Of a DNA stretch of 14,562 bases, positions 1 through 7,174 are shown piece by piece (the first letter of the stretch is position 1; the number at the start of each line of letters is the position of its first letter). Where the stretch lies: assembly GCA_947478535.1 (NCBI GenBank), contig CANJXD010000091.1, positions 1-14,562 on the forward strand, given 5' to 3'. Under the pieces are notes generated by a model. The model was not told the origin of the DNA. It saw only the letters and a list, made by a program, of their open reading frames with translations, and did no database searches. The DNA is from Acetobacteraceae bacterium. Lineage in GTDB: Bacteria > Pseudomonadota > Alphaproteobacteria > Acetobacterales > Acetobacteraceae. A program made the position numbers and the translations under genes.

Positions 1-880
1 GGCTGGATTGCGGGTTCACCAGCGTGGAGCGCACCCACCACCAGACCGGCAGCATCGCCGCATTGCCCTGGCCCATGAAGTTCACGGAATCCTGCTCGGC
101 GAAGGACAGGCTGCCGGCTGGCGCGATGCGGTGACGGCGCAGCAGATCCACATAGTCCTGCACCGATTGCAGGCCGGCGGCGCTGTTGAAGGCGGGCTGG
201 CCCTGCGCATCGAACAGCGTGGCGCCGCGGCCCCAGAGGAAGTTGTACCAGACCATCAGGTTCTGGCCGTTGCCGCGGCCATAGGGCACGGAAACGCCAC
301 TGATCCCCGGCTCCTTGCCCTGGATCGCGAGGCCAGTCTCGACCAGCGCCTCCCAGGTCGCGGGCGGTGCCAAATTGTGCTTTTCGAACAGGTCCTTGCG
401 GTAGAACAGCAACTGCACATGGCCACGGCTCGGCAGGCCGAGCAGGCGGTTGTTGACGCGGCCCTGGCGCAGATGTGCCTCCGGCCACCGGTCCAGCGGA
501 ATCGCTTTGGCGCGCACCACATCGTCGATCGGGTCGAGCAGGTTGGTGAGGGACGCCACCCACTGATCCATCGCGACGACGAGGTCATAATCTCCACCGC
601 CGCCGACCATTTCCGCCGTCAGCGATTCGCGCATGCTCGCGAAGGGGACGAAGGTGTATTTCGCGGTGATGCCGGTCTGTTCCGTGAAGGCCGCGAGCCG
701 CGCTTCATGCGCGCGGAACTGGCTCGCCACCACGCAGAGAACCTTCAGTTCCGTCCCCGCGAAGGGCTTGCCGGGCCGGAGGCCGGGTGTGGCGGTGACG
801 GAGGCTTTCGCCCCGCCGGCCGAGGCCAATACGGCGCCGCCAGCGGCGGCGGCCAGGATGTCACGACGACGCAGCGCCAT
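1..880 (-). CDS. ABC transporter extracellular solute-binding protein (family 1), C-terminus beyond window
   Basis: Periplasmic binding protein, probably for a sugar or polyol, delivering ligand to an ABC importer whose membrane genes should lie beyond the left edge. Reading from the ATG at 880, about 293 codons are open to the window edge without a stop. The N-terminus (MALRRRDILAAAAGG, ending near AKA) is a Tat-type signal peptide with an RRRDIL twin-arginine stretch and an Ala-rich core. After it come segments typical of carbohydrate-binding family 1 proteins: an LKVLCVVASQF first strand, a YDLVVAMDQW strand, LLGLPSRGHVQLLFYRKDLFEK, PATWEALVETG, and MGQGNAAMLPVWWW near the edge. A strong GGAGGAG Shine-Dalgarno lies 8 nt upstream, which fixes the start. 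It follows lacI on the same strand after 128 bp holding a LacI-like operator, so it is probably controlled by that repressor. The ligand cannot be named; the HpsN-like and SDR neighbours suggest a polyol or sulfonated polyol. Confidence 0.88.
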   Translation of the reverse strand, partial: MALRRRDILAAAAGGAVLASAGGAKASVTATPGLRPGKPFAGTELKVLCVVASQFRAHEARLAAFTEQTGITAKYTFVPFASMRESLTAEMVGGGGDYDLVVAMDQWVASLTNLLDPIDDVVRAKAIPLDRWPEAHLRQGRVNNRLLGLPSRGHVQLLFYRKDLFEKHNLAPPATWEALVETGLAIQGKEPGISGVSVPYGRGNGQNLMVWYNFLWGRGATLFDAQGQPAFNSAAGLQSVQDYVDLLRRHRIAPAGSLSFAEQDSVNFMGQGNAAMLPVWWWVRSTLVNPQSS

Positions 881-899
881 GGGTCAATCTCCTCCCAAG

Positions 900-916
900 C
901 CGCGGATTCTCCGCGG
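900..916 (-). promoter_or_regulatory. GC-rich inverted repeat in the leader of the solute-binding protein gene
   Basis: A perfect 7-bp inverted repeat (CCGCGGA / TCCGCGG) with a 3-nt spacer lies 20 nt upstream of the ATG at 880 and 3 nt beyond its Shine-Dalgarno sequence (889-896). In the mRNA it would form a short, very stable hairpin next to the ribosome binding site. It might modulate translation, protect the mRNA 5' end, or be a DNA dyad for a second regulator. The sequence shows the dyad; the role is inference. Confidence 0.4.
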
Positions 917-952
917 AGTTTTGCGCAGCAGCGCGCGCAGCGTCGCGCGGGT

Positions 953-970
953 CTTGCATGCGTATGCAAG
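953..970 (-). promoter_or_regulatory. LacI-family operator (palindrome) upstream of the solute-binding protein gene
   Basis: The plus strand reads CTTGCATGCGTATGCAAG, an 18-bp dyad with 8 of 9 symmetric pairs and a central CG, the usual layout of LacI/PurR-family operators. It lies in the 128-bp gap between lacI and the solute-binding protein gene, 73 bp from that gene's ATG. A closely related site sits in front of the HpsN-like gene (4217-4234). The product of the adjacent lacI gene is the obvious candidate to bind both. The promoter elements around it are weak, so repression versus activation cannot be read from position alone. Confidence 0.65.
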
Positions 971-986
971 CCTATCGTCAGGTCAT

Positions 987-998
987 CCCTTCTGGCAA
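987..998 (-). promoter_or_regulatory. Shared 12-bp motif next to the operator
   Basis: The minus strand reads TTGCCAGAAGGG, identical to a 12-mer at 4199-4210 in the leader of the HpsN-like gene. Here it is 17 bp from the TTGCAT edge of the palindrome; at the other site it is 7 bp away in the same relative orientation. Here it also forms part of a CCCTT/AAGGG dyad with a 5-nt spacer. It may be an accessory site for a second regulator or an auxiliary half of the LacI site. Confidence 0.4.
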
Positions 999-1008
999 GG
1001 GGGCCACG

Positions 1009-2100
1009 CTAGGCCGTGGTTTCTTCGACGATTGTCTTTTCTGCGGCCGGACGCCAGACGAGCTGGCCGTCCAGGCTGATGCAGCCGTCCGGCGGCATGC
1101 GCGCGGAACCGCGGATGACGAGCTCGCCGCGCACCACTTCATGGCGCGTCGGCGTCTTCGGGCTCTCGATCATCGAGCAGACCAGCGCGACCGCGGCATC
1201 CACCATCGGCTGCAAGGGCTGGGAGAAGGAGGTGAGGGAATAGCTGGCCCAGCGCGCCGGCGCCGTATCGTCGAAGCCCACCAGCGACAGGTCGCGCGGG
1301 ATGCGCAGGCCGAGTTCGTGCCGCGCCACTTCCGCCACCGCGATCGCCATGTGGTCATTGGCGCAGAAGATGGCGTCCGGCCGGTCGGGGCGGTCCAGCA
1401 GCGTTCGGGCGGCAGCGGCCGCGACCTCGAAGCGATAATTGCCGACAGCACGCAGCGGGGGCGCGAAACCGTTTTCCAACAGCCAACTCGTGAAGCCGCG
1501 TTCGCGGTCGCGGCTGGTGGAAGAATTCTCGATACCCGCGACGAAGCCGAAGCGGCGATGCCCGCCGGCGGCGAGGAATTCGGCGATGCGCCTCCCGCCA
1601 CGAAAATTCTCCCCGGTAACGGAGGAGACATTGGTGGCGCGGCTGGTGCGGTTGAACAGCAGAACGGGAATGCCGGCGGCGCGGCATTGCTCCGCCAGGG
1701 CGGAGGACAGGGTGGTGGAGGCGAGGATCAGCCCATCCACCTGCCAGGCCATCACCTCCTCCAGCAAGGGGTCGGCGTGTCGGCCATGCTCGGGCATCAG
1801 CAGCAGCAACTGGTAGCCGCGCGCGCGCAGGCCACGCGACATCGCTTCCAGCACTTCCGGGTAGAACTGGTTCTGCAGATAGGCAGCGGCAACGCCAATG
1901 ATGCGGCTGCGCCGCGTGGTGAGCGACCGCGCGATGGCGTTCGGCCGGTAGCCGAGCGCGCGTGCCGCCTCATCGACCTTCCGCCGCGTTTCCTCGGCGA
2001 TGGAGGCGCCGGGGGTGAAGGCGCGGCTGACCGCGGATTGGGAGACGCCGGCACGCCGCGCCACCTCCGTGGCGGTGACGGGGCGCCGCCCTTCGTTCAT
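1009..2100 (-). CDS. LacI-family transcriptional regulator
   Basis: DNA-binding sugar-type repressor of 363 residues. An N-terminal helix-turn-helix at about residues 8-28 (VTATEVARRAGVSQSAVSRAF) is followed by the hinge signature ALGYRPNAIARSL (about 48-60). The rest is the periplasmic-binding-like ligand domain, with DGLILASTTLS, RRFGFVAGIE, DAIFCANDHMAIAVAEVARHELGLRIPRDLSLVGFDDT and the SLTSFSQPL segment typical of the family. The tail after about residue 330 is slightly longer than in most members. The ATG overlaps the SDR stop codon as ATGA, so the gene is translationally coupled as third gene of the HpsN-like/SDR/lacI operon. Two LacI-type dyads, at 953-970 and 4217-4234, imply that it regulates its own operon and the transporter operon downstream. 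The effector is unknown and is presumably the transported compound or a metabolite of it. Confidence 0.95.
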   Translation of the reverse strand: MNEGRRPVTATEVARRAGVSQSAVSRAFTPGASIAEETRRKVDEAARALGYRPNAIARSLTTRRSRIIGVAAAYLQNQFYPEVLEAMSRGLRARGYQLLLLMPEHGRHADPLLEEVMAWQVDGLILASTTLSSALAEQCRAAGIPVLLFNRTSRATNVSSVTGENFRGGRRIAEFLAAGGHRRFGFVAGIENSSTSRDRERGFTSWLLENGFAPPLRAVGNYRFEVAAAAARTLLDRPDRPDAIFCANDHMAIAVAEVARHELGLRIPRDLSLVGFDDTAPARWASYSLTSFSQPLQPMVDAAVALVCSMIESPKTPTRHEVVRGELVIRGSARMPPDGCISLDGQLVWRPAAEKTIVEETTA

Positions 2101-2861
2101 TCGGCGGTCCAGCCGCCATCGATCAGCAGGGAGGACCCGGTCATCAGCGAGGCCGCGTCGGAGCAGAGGAAGACGATGGCCCCCATCAGATCCTCCACCT
2201 GGCCCAGGCGGCCGAGCTTGATCTTCTGCACGACGCTTTCCTTGAAGGCGGGGTCCGCCAGGAAGGGCCGCGTCATCGGTGTCTCGATGAAGGTGGGGCA
2301 GAGCGTGTTCACGCGGATGCCATGCGGCGCGAGGTCAATCGCCATGGCGCGCGCGATCCCCTCGATCGCCCATTTGGAAGCGCAATAGACGCTGCGCCGG
2401 GCCCCGCCGACATGGCCCATCTGGGAGGAGACGTGGATGATGGCGCCACCCTTGCCGGCCGCGATCATGCCGCGCGCGGCGGCTTGCGCTGCGAAGAAGG
2501 CGGCGCGGACGTTGAGCCCCATCACCACGTCGAAATCCTCCACCGTCACGTCCTGGAAGGGCGCGGGGCGGTTGGTGCCGGCATTGTTCACCAGCGCATC
2601 GAAGGGGCCCGCCTTGGCGATGGCGGACGCCGTCGCCGGGATGTCGGAGACATCCATCGGCAGGGCTTCCGCGCTGCCACCCTCGGCGCGGATCGCAGCG
2701 GCCGCTTCCTCGATCTCGGACGAGGAGCGCGCGGCGAGCACCACATGCGCGCCAGCCGCGGCGAGCGCCGCGGCGGCGCCAAGCCCGATGCCGCGCCCCG
2801 CCCCCGTCACCAGGGCGCGCTTGCCATCGAGGCGCAGCGAAGGCGTGCGGGGCAACTCCAT
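2097..2861 (-). CDS. SDR-family NAD(P)-dependent oxidoreductase
   Basis: Classical short-chain dehydrogenase/reductase of 254 residues, normal for the family. Visible motifs are the dinucleotide-binding TGAGRGIG (19-26), NNAG (92-95) and the catalytic tetrad Asn117, Ser146, Tyr159 and Lys163 (YCASK). Arg45 at the end of the second strand would favour NADP(H), but this is only a guess. The C-terminus ends LIDGGWTAE, typical of the fold. The ATG at 2861 is chosen because it lies 7 nt after the HpsN-like stop, with a GCGGAG Shine-Dalgarno inside that gene's end, and because the first strand starts a few residues later. Longer in-frame starts would run deep into the upstream gene. Its 3' end overlaps lacI by 4 bp. 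By analogy with HpsO/HpsP it may oxidise or epimerise a secondary alcohol of the substrate handled by its neighbour. The substrate is unproven. Confidence 0.93.
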   Translation of the reverse strand: MELPRTPSLRLDGKRALVTGAGRGIGLGAAAALAAAGAHVVLAARSSSEIEEAAAAIRAEGGSAEALPMDVSDIPATASAIAKAGPFDALVNNAGTNRPAPFQDVTVEDFDVVMGLNVRAAFFAAQAAARGMIAAGKGGAIIHVSSQMGHVGGARRSVYCASKWAIEGIARAMAIDLAPHGIRVNTLCPTFIETPMTRPFLADPAFKESVVQKIKLGRLGQVEDLMGAIVFLCSDAASLMTGSSLLIDGGWTAE

Positions 2862-2868
2862 GGCGGGG

Positions 2869-4176
2869 CTACTCCGCCGCCTCGCCATAGGGCACGTTGC
2901 GCCCGCCATAGCGGCGCAGGCGGATATTCGCCTGTTCGGCATGGCCGGCGAAGCCCTCCAGGATGCAGAGGCGGGAGCAATAGGCGCCGATCATCGCGCT
3001 TGCCTCATCCGTCAGCACGCGCTGATAGGTGACGGTCTTGAGGAACTTGCCGACCCAGAGCCCACCCGTGTAGCGCGCGGCACCGAGCGTCGGCAGCGTG
3101 TGGTTGGTGCCGATCACCTTGTCACCGTAGCTGACATTGGTGCGCGGGCCGAGGAACAGGGCGCCGTAATTCGTCATGTTCTTCAGGAAGAAGTCGTCGT
3201 CGCTGGTCATCACCTGCACATGTTCGCTGGCGATGCGGTCCGCTTCGCGCAGCATCTCCGCCTTGTCGTCACAGACGATCACCTCGCCGTAATCGGCCCA
3301 GGCCTGGCGAGCGATGCCGGCGGTGGGCAGCACGCCCAGCAGGCGCTCGACCTGCGCCATCGTGTCACGCGCCAGCTTCTCGCTATCCGTCAGCAGGATG
3401 GCGGGGCTGGTGGGGCCGTGTTCGGCCTGGCCGAGCAGGTCTGTCGCGCACAACTCCCCATCCACCGTGTCATCGGCGATCACCAGGGTTTCGGTCGGTC
3501 CCGCGAACAGGTCGATGCCGACGCGGCCGAACAGCTGGCGCTTCGCTTCCGCCACATAGGCATTGCCGGGGCCCACCAGCATGTCCACCGGTGCGATGCT
3601 TTCCGTCCCGAGCGCCATGGCGCCCACCGCCTGCACGCCGCCGAGGACGCGGATTTCGTCCGCACCGGCCAGATACTGTGCGGCGACGATGGCCGGTGCC
3701 GGGCGGCCGTGATAGGGCGGCGCGCAGGTCGCGATGCGCGGCACGCCCGCGACCTTCGCGGTGACGACGGACATATGCGCCGAGGCCAGCAGCGGATACT
3801 TGCCGCCGGGCACGTAGCAGCCCACTGAATTCACCGGGATGTTCTTATGGCCGAGCACGATGCCGGGCAGCGTCTCGACCTCGATATCCTTCACGGATTC
3901 GCGCTGGTGCTGCGCGAAATTGCGGACCTGTTCCTGCGCGAAGCGGATGTCATCCAGCGCGCGGGCCGGCAGTTCCGAAAGGCAGGCGCGGATCTCGGCA
4001 TCCGTCAGGCGGAAATCCTGGCGTTCCCAGCCATCGAACTTCACCGACATCTCCCGCACCGCGACATCGCCGCGCTGCGTGATGTCGGCGAGGAGGCCTT
4101 CCACCGTCGCGCGCACCTGGGCCTGGGCGGCTTCCTTGTCCGCCACCGTGATCGAACGCTTGAGCCAGCGCGCCAT
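2869..4176 (-). CDS. Histidinol-dehydrogenase-fold enzyme, sulfopropanediol 3-dehydrogenase (HpsN)-like
   Basis: NAD-dependent zinc dehydrogenase of 435 residues with the HisD fold. HisD-type enzymes oxidise a primary alcohol through the aldehyde to the acid in two NAD-dependent steps. Compared with E. coli HisD, the zinc ligands map to Gln250, His253 (LLGQAEHG), Asp352 (GDKVIGTNH) and His412, and the catalytic pair to Glu318-His319 (ASEHVQV). All are intact, so the enzyme should be active. The nucleotide-site segment [19 protein letters not shown] differs from biosynthetic HisD, which has a GGTAxxPSTVLM-like run. It resembles, from memory, HpsN, which converts (R)-2,3-dihydroxypropanesulfonate to sulfolactate. 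No his genes are nearby; the partners are an SDR, LacI and a binding protein, so a catabolic role is far more likely than histidine synthesis. The ATG at 4176 is preceded by a GAGG-containing site. The true substrate could be another polyol or sugar alcohol. Confidence 0.85.
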   Translation of the reverse strand: MARWLKRSITVADKEAAQAQVRATVEGLLADITQRGDVAVREMSVKFDGWERQDFRLTDAEIRACLSELPARALDDIRFAQEQVRNFAQHQRESVKDIEVETLPGIVLGHKNIPVNSVGCYVPGGKYPLLASAHMSVVTAKVAGVPRIATCAPPYHGRPAPAIVAAQYLAGADEIRVLGGVQAVGAMALGTESIAPVDMLVGPGNAYVAEAKRQLFGRVGIDLFAGPTETLVIADDTVDGELCATDLLGQAEHGPTSPAILLTDSEKLARDTMAQVERLLGVLPTAGIARQAWADYGEVIVCDDKAEMLREADRIASEHVQVMTSDDDFFLKNMTNYGALFLGPRTNVSYGDKVIGTNHTLPTLGAARYTGGLWVGKFLKTVTYQRVLTDEASAMIGAYCSRLCILEGFAGHAEQANIRLRRYGGRNVPYGEAAE

Positions 4177-4198
4177 GCCTCAACCTCGCCTGCAACTA

Positions 4199-4210
4199 TT
4201 GCCAGAAGGG
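4199..4210 (-). promoter_or_regulatory. Shared 12-bp motif in the leader of the HpsN-like gene
   Basis: The plus strand reads TTGCCAGAAGGG, an exact copy (inverted in the window) of the motif at 987-998. It lies 7 bp from the TTGCATGCG edge of the operator at 4217-4234, against 17 bp at the other locus. The 10-bp difference would keep both elements on the same face of the helix. It sits between the operator and the HpsN-like ATG. The function is inferred from the repetition only. Confidence 0.4.
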
Positions 4211-4216
4211 CGCTAG

Positions 4217-4234
4217 ATTGCATGCGCATTCAGC
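4217..4234 (-). promoter_or_regulatory. LacI-family operator in front of the HpsN-like/SDR/lacI operon
   Basis: The plus strand reads ATTGCATGCGCATTCAGC. Its core TTGCATGCGCATTCA is an imperfect dyad centred on CG (7 of 9 pairs) and shares TTGCATGCG with the operator at 953-970. A weak sigma70-like promoter can be drawn around it on the minus strand: TTGCGA at 4238-4243, 17 bp, then CAATCT at 4215-4220. The operator would then occupy the spacer, as expected for repression. The similarity between the two sites is direct observation; the promoter assignment is weak. Confidence 0.6.
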
Positions 4235-4243
4235 GCCTCGCAA

Positions 4244-4277
4244 GCGCGGGGTCCGCGCCTGCGGGCACCGCACCCGC
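4244..4277 (-). terminator. Tandem GC-rich hairpins at the 3' end of ychF
   Basis: Two inverted repeats follow each other at the end of ychF. GCGGG/CCCGC (4261-4265 with 4273-4277) begins at the stop codon, and a perfect 6-bp stem GCGCGG/CCGCGC with a 3-nt loop occupies 4244-4258. Neither is followed by a run of U, so this is not a classical intrinsic terminator. It could be a factor-assisted terminator or a protective 3' structure separating the housekeeping operon from the HpsN-like operon. Confidence 0.4.
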
Positions 4278-5371
4278 TACACGTTGAAGCGGAACAGCAG
4301 GACGTCGCCGTCCTTCACCACGTATTCCTTGCCTTCGACGCGCATCTTGCCGGCTTCCTTGGCACCCTGCTCCCCGCCCAGCGCCACGTAATCGTCATAG
4401 GCCGTGGTCTCGGCCGCGATGAAGCCGCGTTCGAAGTCGCCATGGATGACGCCGGCCGCGCCGGGGCCCTTGGTGCCGCGGATGATGGTCCAGGCCCGTG
4501 TTTCCTTCGGCCCCACGGTGAAGTAGGTGATCAGGCCCAGCAGTTCGTAGCCCGCGCGGATGATACGATCGAGCCCGCTATCCGGCAGGCCTAGGGAATC
4601 GAGAAACTCCACCCGGTCCGCTTCCGCCATCTGGCTGATCTCGGCCTCGATGGCGGCGGAGACGATGACCGCCTTGGCCCCCTCCGCCTTCGCCATCTCA
4701 AACACCCGGGCGCTGAAGGCGTTGCCGGTGGCGGCGGAGGCTTCCTCCACATTGCAGACGTAGAGCACAGGCTTCGAGGTCATGAGCTGGAGGCGACGCA
4801 CCGCCTCCTCCTCCCCCTTCGGGATCGCCGTGCGGGCAGGCCTGCCTTCCTGCAAGGCGGCCAGGATCGGCTCGATCAGCGCCATCTGCACGATGGCTTC
4901 CTTGTCCCCGCCGCGGGCGCGCTTCCCCAGGCCGTAGGCGCGCTTCTCCAGGCTGTCGAGGTCGGCGAGCATCAGTTCCGTCTCGACCGTCTCGGCATCC
5001 CGCACGGGATCGACGCTGCCTTCGACGTGGGTGATGTCGTCATCCTCGAAGCAGCGCAGGACATGGACGATGGCATCCACCTCCCGGATGTTGGCGAGGA
5101 ACTGGTTGCCCAGGCCCTCCCCCTTCGAGGCACCGCGGACGAGGCCGGCGATGTCGACGAATTCAAGGCTGGTCGGCACGACCTTCTGGCTCTTCCCGAC
5201 CTTCGACAGCACGCCCAGCCGCGGGTCCGGCACCGCGACGCGGCCGACATTCGGCTCGATCGTGCAGAAGGGGTAGTTGGCGGCCTGCGCGCTGGCCGTC
5301 GCCGTCAGGGCGTTGAAGAGCGTGGACTTGCCGACATTCGGCAGGCCGACGATGCCGCAGTTGAAACCCAT
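4277..5371 (-). CDS. ychF: Redox-regulated ATPase YchF (Obg/OLA1 family)
   Basis: Universal TRAFAC-class P-loop NTPase that associates with ribosomes and, in characterised members, prefers ATP to GTP. The product has 364 residues, the normal length. Motifs are the P-loop GLPNVGKST (9-17), the Walker B/G3 motif DIAGLV (73-78), and at the G4 position Asn207-Val-Glu-Glu210, that is NxxE instead of the guanine-specific NKxD. This is the hallmark of the YchF/OLA1 branch and of relaxed nucleotide choice. A charged helical insertion spans about 125-195. The C-terminus ends in a TGS domain ([19 protein letters not shown]). The start [12 protein letters not shown] at 5371 is chosen because it matches the conserved family N-terminus; longer in-frame starts would overlap the upstream small gene. 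It is the last gene of the rplY-pth-small protein-ychF block, 16 nt after its neighbour. Confidence 0.97.
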   Translation of the reverse strand: MGFNCGIVGLPNVGKSTLFNALTATASAQAANYPFCTIEPNVGRVAVPDPRLGVLSKVGKSQKVVPTSLEFVDIAGLVRGASKGEGLGNQFLANIREVDAIVHVLRCFEDDDITHVEGSVDPVRDAETVETELMLADLDSLEKRAYGLGKRARGGDKEAIVQMALIEPILAALQEGRPARTAIPKGEEEAVRRLQLMTSKPVLYVCNVEEASAATGNAFSARVFEMAKAEGAKAVIVSAAIEAEISQMAEADRVEFLDSLGLPDSGLDRIIRAGYELLGLITYFTVGPKETRAWTIIRGTKGPGAAGVIHGDFERGFIAAETTAYDDYVALGGEQGAKEAGKMRVEGKEYVVKDGDVLLFRFNV

Positions 5372-5387
5372 GGCTGTGATGTCTCTC

Positions 5388-5852
5388 TCAACCCTGCCGC
5401 GCCAGCAGCGCGCAGAGGTCATTGGCAAGGGAGGAAGCGGCGATGCGGGCCGCCGCGTCGTCGGTGCGGAAATCGAGCGCGGCGGCGCGCAGCAAGGGCG
5501 CAAGGGTCGTGGGCGGCAGGCCGACGCGCTTCGACGCTTCGGCGATCTTCGCGGCGTGTTCCTCGGTGCTGCGCGCTTCCCCAAGCAGGGCGGCGGCTTC
5601 CAGCGCCAGGGCGGCGCGAAGCGCGGCTTCCCCGGCGGTGGCCATCAGCAGGCGCAACCGGCGCACATCGCTGACCGGCTCCGGCGCCGCGATGCCGGGC
5701 GGGTTCGGGCTGCCAGCGGTGCGCAGCCCAGCCGCGGCCTGCGCCAGGGCCTGGGCTTCGCGGATCAGGCCGGAGGCGAGTGCCGCGGCGCCATTGGCGA
5801 AATCTTCCGGCCCGGGGCCGCCGAAGACATCGTCGAAATCATCGTCTTCCAT
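5388..5852 (-). CDS. Hypothetical small Ala-rich protein between pth and ychF
   Basis: I do not recognise a characterised family. The product is about 154 residues, or 157 if the ATG at 5861 is used. The shorter start (MEDDDFDDVF) is preferred because GGAGAG abuts the upstream ATG but lies 9 nt from this one. It starts with a very acidic segment (EDDDFDDVFGG), followed by largely helical, alanine- and leucine-rich sequence and a possible helical hairpin around RRLRLLMATAGEAALRAALALEAAALLGEA. No signal peptide, cysteine motif or membrane segment is obvious. It starts 18 nt after the pth stop and ends 16 nt before ychF, inside a translation-related operon. The composition and the tight packing argue for a real gene. 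A role linked to ribosomes or tRNA recycling would be only guilt by association. Confidence 0.75.
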   Translation of the reverse strand: MEDDDFDDVFGGPGPEDFANGAAALASGLIREAQALAQAAAGLRTAGSPNPPGIAAPEPVSDVRRLRLLMATAGEAALRAALALEAAALLGEARSTEEHAAKIAEASKRVGLPPTTLAPLLRAAALDFRTDDAAARIAASSLANDLCALLARQG

Positions 5853-5870
5853 CACGCCCATCTCTCCGGT

Positions 5871-6446
5871 TCAGGCCTGCTGGGTGAGCAAGGCGACGCG
5901 CGTCATGAAATCCTCGGGCTTGTCGGCGGCGAGCAGAGGGGCGGCATCGGCGACGGCATCCAGCAGCGGTTCCACCCAGGTTTCCACCTTGGCGAAATTG
6001 CCGAGCACATGGCCATGCACACGGTCCTTGTGGCCGGGGTGCCCGATGCCGAGGCGGACGCGCCAGAAATCCGCATTGCCGAAGGCGCGCTGCATGTCCC
6101 TGAGGCCGTTATGCCCCGCGGTGCCGCCGCCCTTCTTCACCCGGATCTTGCCGGGCGCCAGGTCCAGCTCGTCATGGAAGGCCCAGATATCGGGCGTGGC
6201 GAGCTTCAGGAAGGCGGCCGCCTGCTGCACGGCGTCGCCGCTGGCATTCATGTAGGTTTCGGGCTTCAGGGCGAGGATCTTGACGCCACCCAGGGTGCCT
6301 TCGGCCACCTGGCCCTTGAAGCGCTTGCGCCAGGCGGTGAAGCCGTGGCGGCGGGCGATGGCATCCATCGCCATGAAGCCGATGTTGTGGCGCTGCCGTG
6401 CGTGCTCCGACCCCGGATTCCCGAGGCCCACCCACAACAACGCCAC
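5871..6446 (-). CDS. pth: Peptidyl-tRNA hydrolase
   Basis: Cytosolic Pth1-type enzyme that cleaves the ester bond of peptidyl-tRNAs released early from ribosomes, recycling tRNA. It has 191 residues, normal for the family. The active-site set seen in E. coli Pth is present: Asn10 (GLGNPG), catalytic His20 (QRHNIGF), Asn67 ([10 protein letters not shown]), Asp92 (FHDELDL) and Asn113 ([10 protein letters not shown]). The start is a GTG at 6446, preceded by GGGAGGG at suitable spacing, and it places GLGNPG at the expected position. The gene begins 21 nt after rplY and is followed by the small Ala-rich gene, consistent with co-transcription. Nothing is unusual beyond the GTG start. Confidence 0.97.
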   Translation of the reverse strand: MALLWVGLGNPGSEHARQRHNIGFMAMDAIARRHGFTAWRKRFKGQVAEGTLGGVKILALKPETYMNASGDAVQQAAAFLKLATPDIWAFHDELDLAPGKIRVKKGGGTAGHNGLRDMQRAFGNADFWRVRLGIGHPGHKDRVHGHVLGNFAKVETWVEPLLDAVADAAPLLAADKPEDFMTRVALLTQQA

Positions 6447-6467
6447 GACACCCTCCCTCGAAGGGGA

Positions 6468-7160
6468 TTACTTCTTCTTGGCGGGTGCGGCCGGGGCCGC
6501 GGCCTTCGCCGGGGCGGCGGCCTTGCCACCCTTGCCCTTCGCCTTGGGGTCCGGCGCCGCCGCGACCACCACGGGGGTCAGCTCTGCATCCGTGGTCGGG
6601 GCGGCAACCGTCGCCACCACGAAGTCACGGCCGATGATCACCGGGCGGGTGCCGAAATTGTCCTTGATCGCGGACCAGCGGAGGCTTTCGCCGATCTTCG
6701 CCGCGCCGAGGTCGATTTCGAAATGCTCGGGGACCCTGTCGATCTCCGCCATCACTTCGACATCGCGACGGACGACGTTCAGCACGCCGCCGGCCTTGAT
6801 GCCGGGGGAGGTGTCTTCGTGGAGGAAGACGACCGGGACGCGCACGCGGATACGGGCACCGGGGGCGATGCGCTGGAAATCGACGTGGATGGGGCGGTCG
6901 GTCACCGGGTGGAACTGCACGTCGCGCATAATGGTGCGTTCCGTCGGGCCGTCCTTCACCGCAACCTCATAGAGGTGCGACTGCCAGCCACCCTTCGTCA
7001 GCTCCTTCATGACGTCGCGCGGGTCCAGCGACACCAGGGTCGCCTCCTGCTTCGCGCCATAGACGACACCGGGGACAAGCCCCGAACGGCGGGTCGCGCG
7101 TGCTGCCCCCTTACCTGCGTGCTCGCGCGCCACGGCCTCGATCCGAACTGTCTGGACCAT
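6468..7160 (-). CDS. rplY: 50S ribosomal protein L25/general stress protein Ctc
   Basis: 5S rRNA-binding ribosomal protein of the long CTC/TL5 type, 230 residues. The N-terminal L25 domain (about 1-95) includes the RATRRSGLVPGVVYG loop, and DVQFHPVTDRPIHVDFQRI ends it. A second beta-rich CTC domain follows (about 96-195: RIRVRVPVVFLHEDTSPGIKAGG, EIDLGAAKIGESL). The last 25 or so residues are a low-complexity Ala/Lys/Pro tail (KGKGGKAAAPAKAAAP, ending KKK), probably disordered and able to contact rRNA. The ATG at 7160 has an AAAGGAG site at good spacing. It is the first gene of the rplY-pth-small protein-ychF block. A strong terminator-like hairpin with a U-tract ends just before the Shine-Dalgarno, suggesting attenuation or a hard boundary from korB. 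Confidence 0.96.
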   Translation of the reverse strand: MVQTVRIEAVAREHAGKGAARATRRSGLVPGVVYGAKQEATLVSLDPRDVMKELTKGGWQSHLYEVAVKDGPTERTIMRDVQFHPVTDRPIHVDFQRIAPGARIRVRVPVVFLHEDTSPGIKAGGVLNVVRRDVEVMAEIDRVPEHFEIDLGAAKIGESLRWSAIKDNFGTRPVIIGRDFVVATVAAPTTDAELTPVVVAAAPDPKAKGKGGKAAAPAKAAAPAAPAKKK

Positions 7161-7174
7161 TGCCAGGCTCCTTT

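Noticed and set aside
1004..1019. Terminator at the end of lacI (CCACG/CGTGG around the stop codon)
   Set aside because: Only a 5-bp stem and no U-tract follows; too weak to call.
2869..4176. hisD of histidine biosynthesis
   Set aside because: No other his gene is near, the nucleotide-site segment differs from the biosynthetic type, and the gene is coupled to an SDR, LacI and a transporter receptor.
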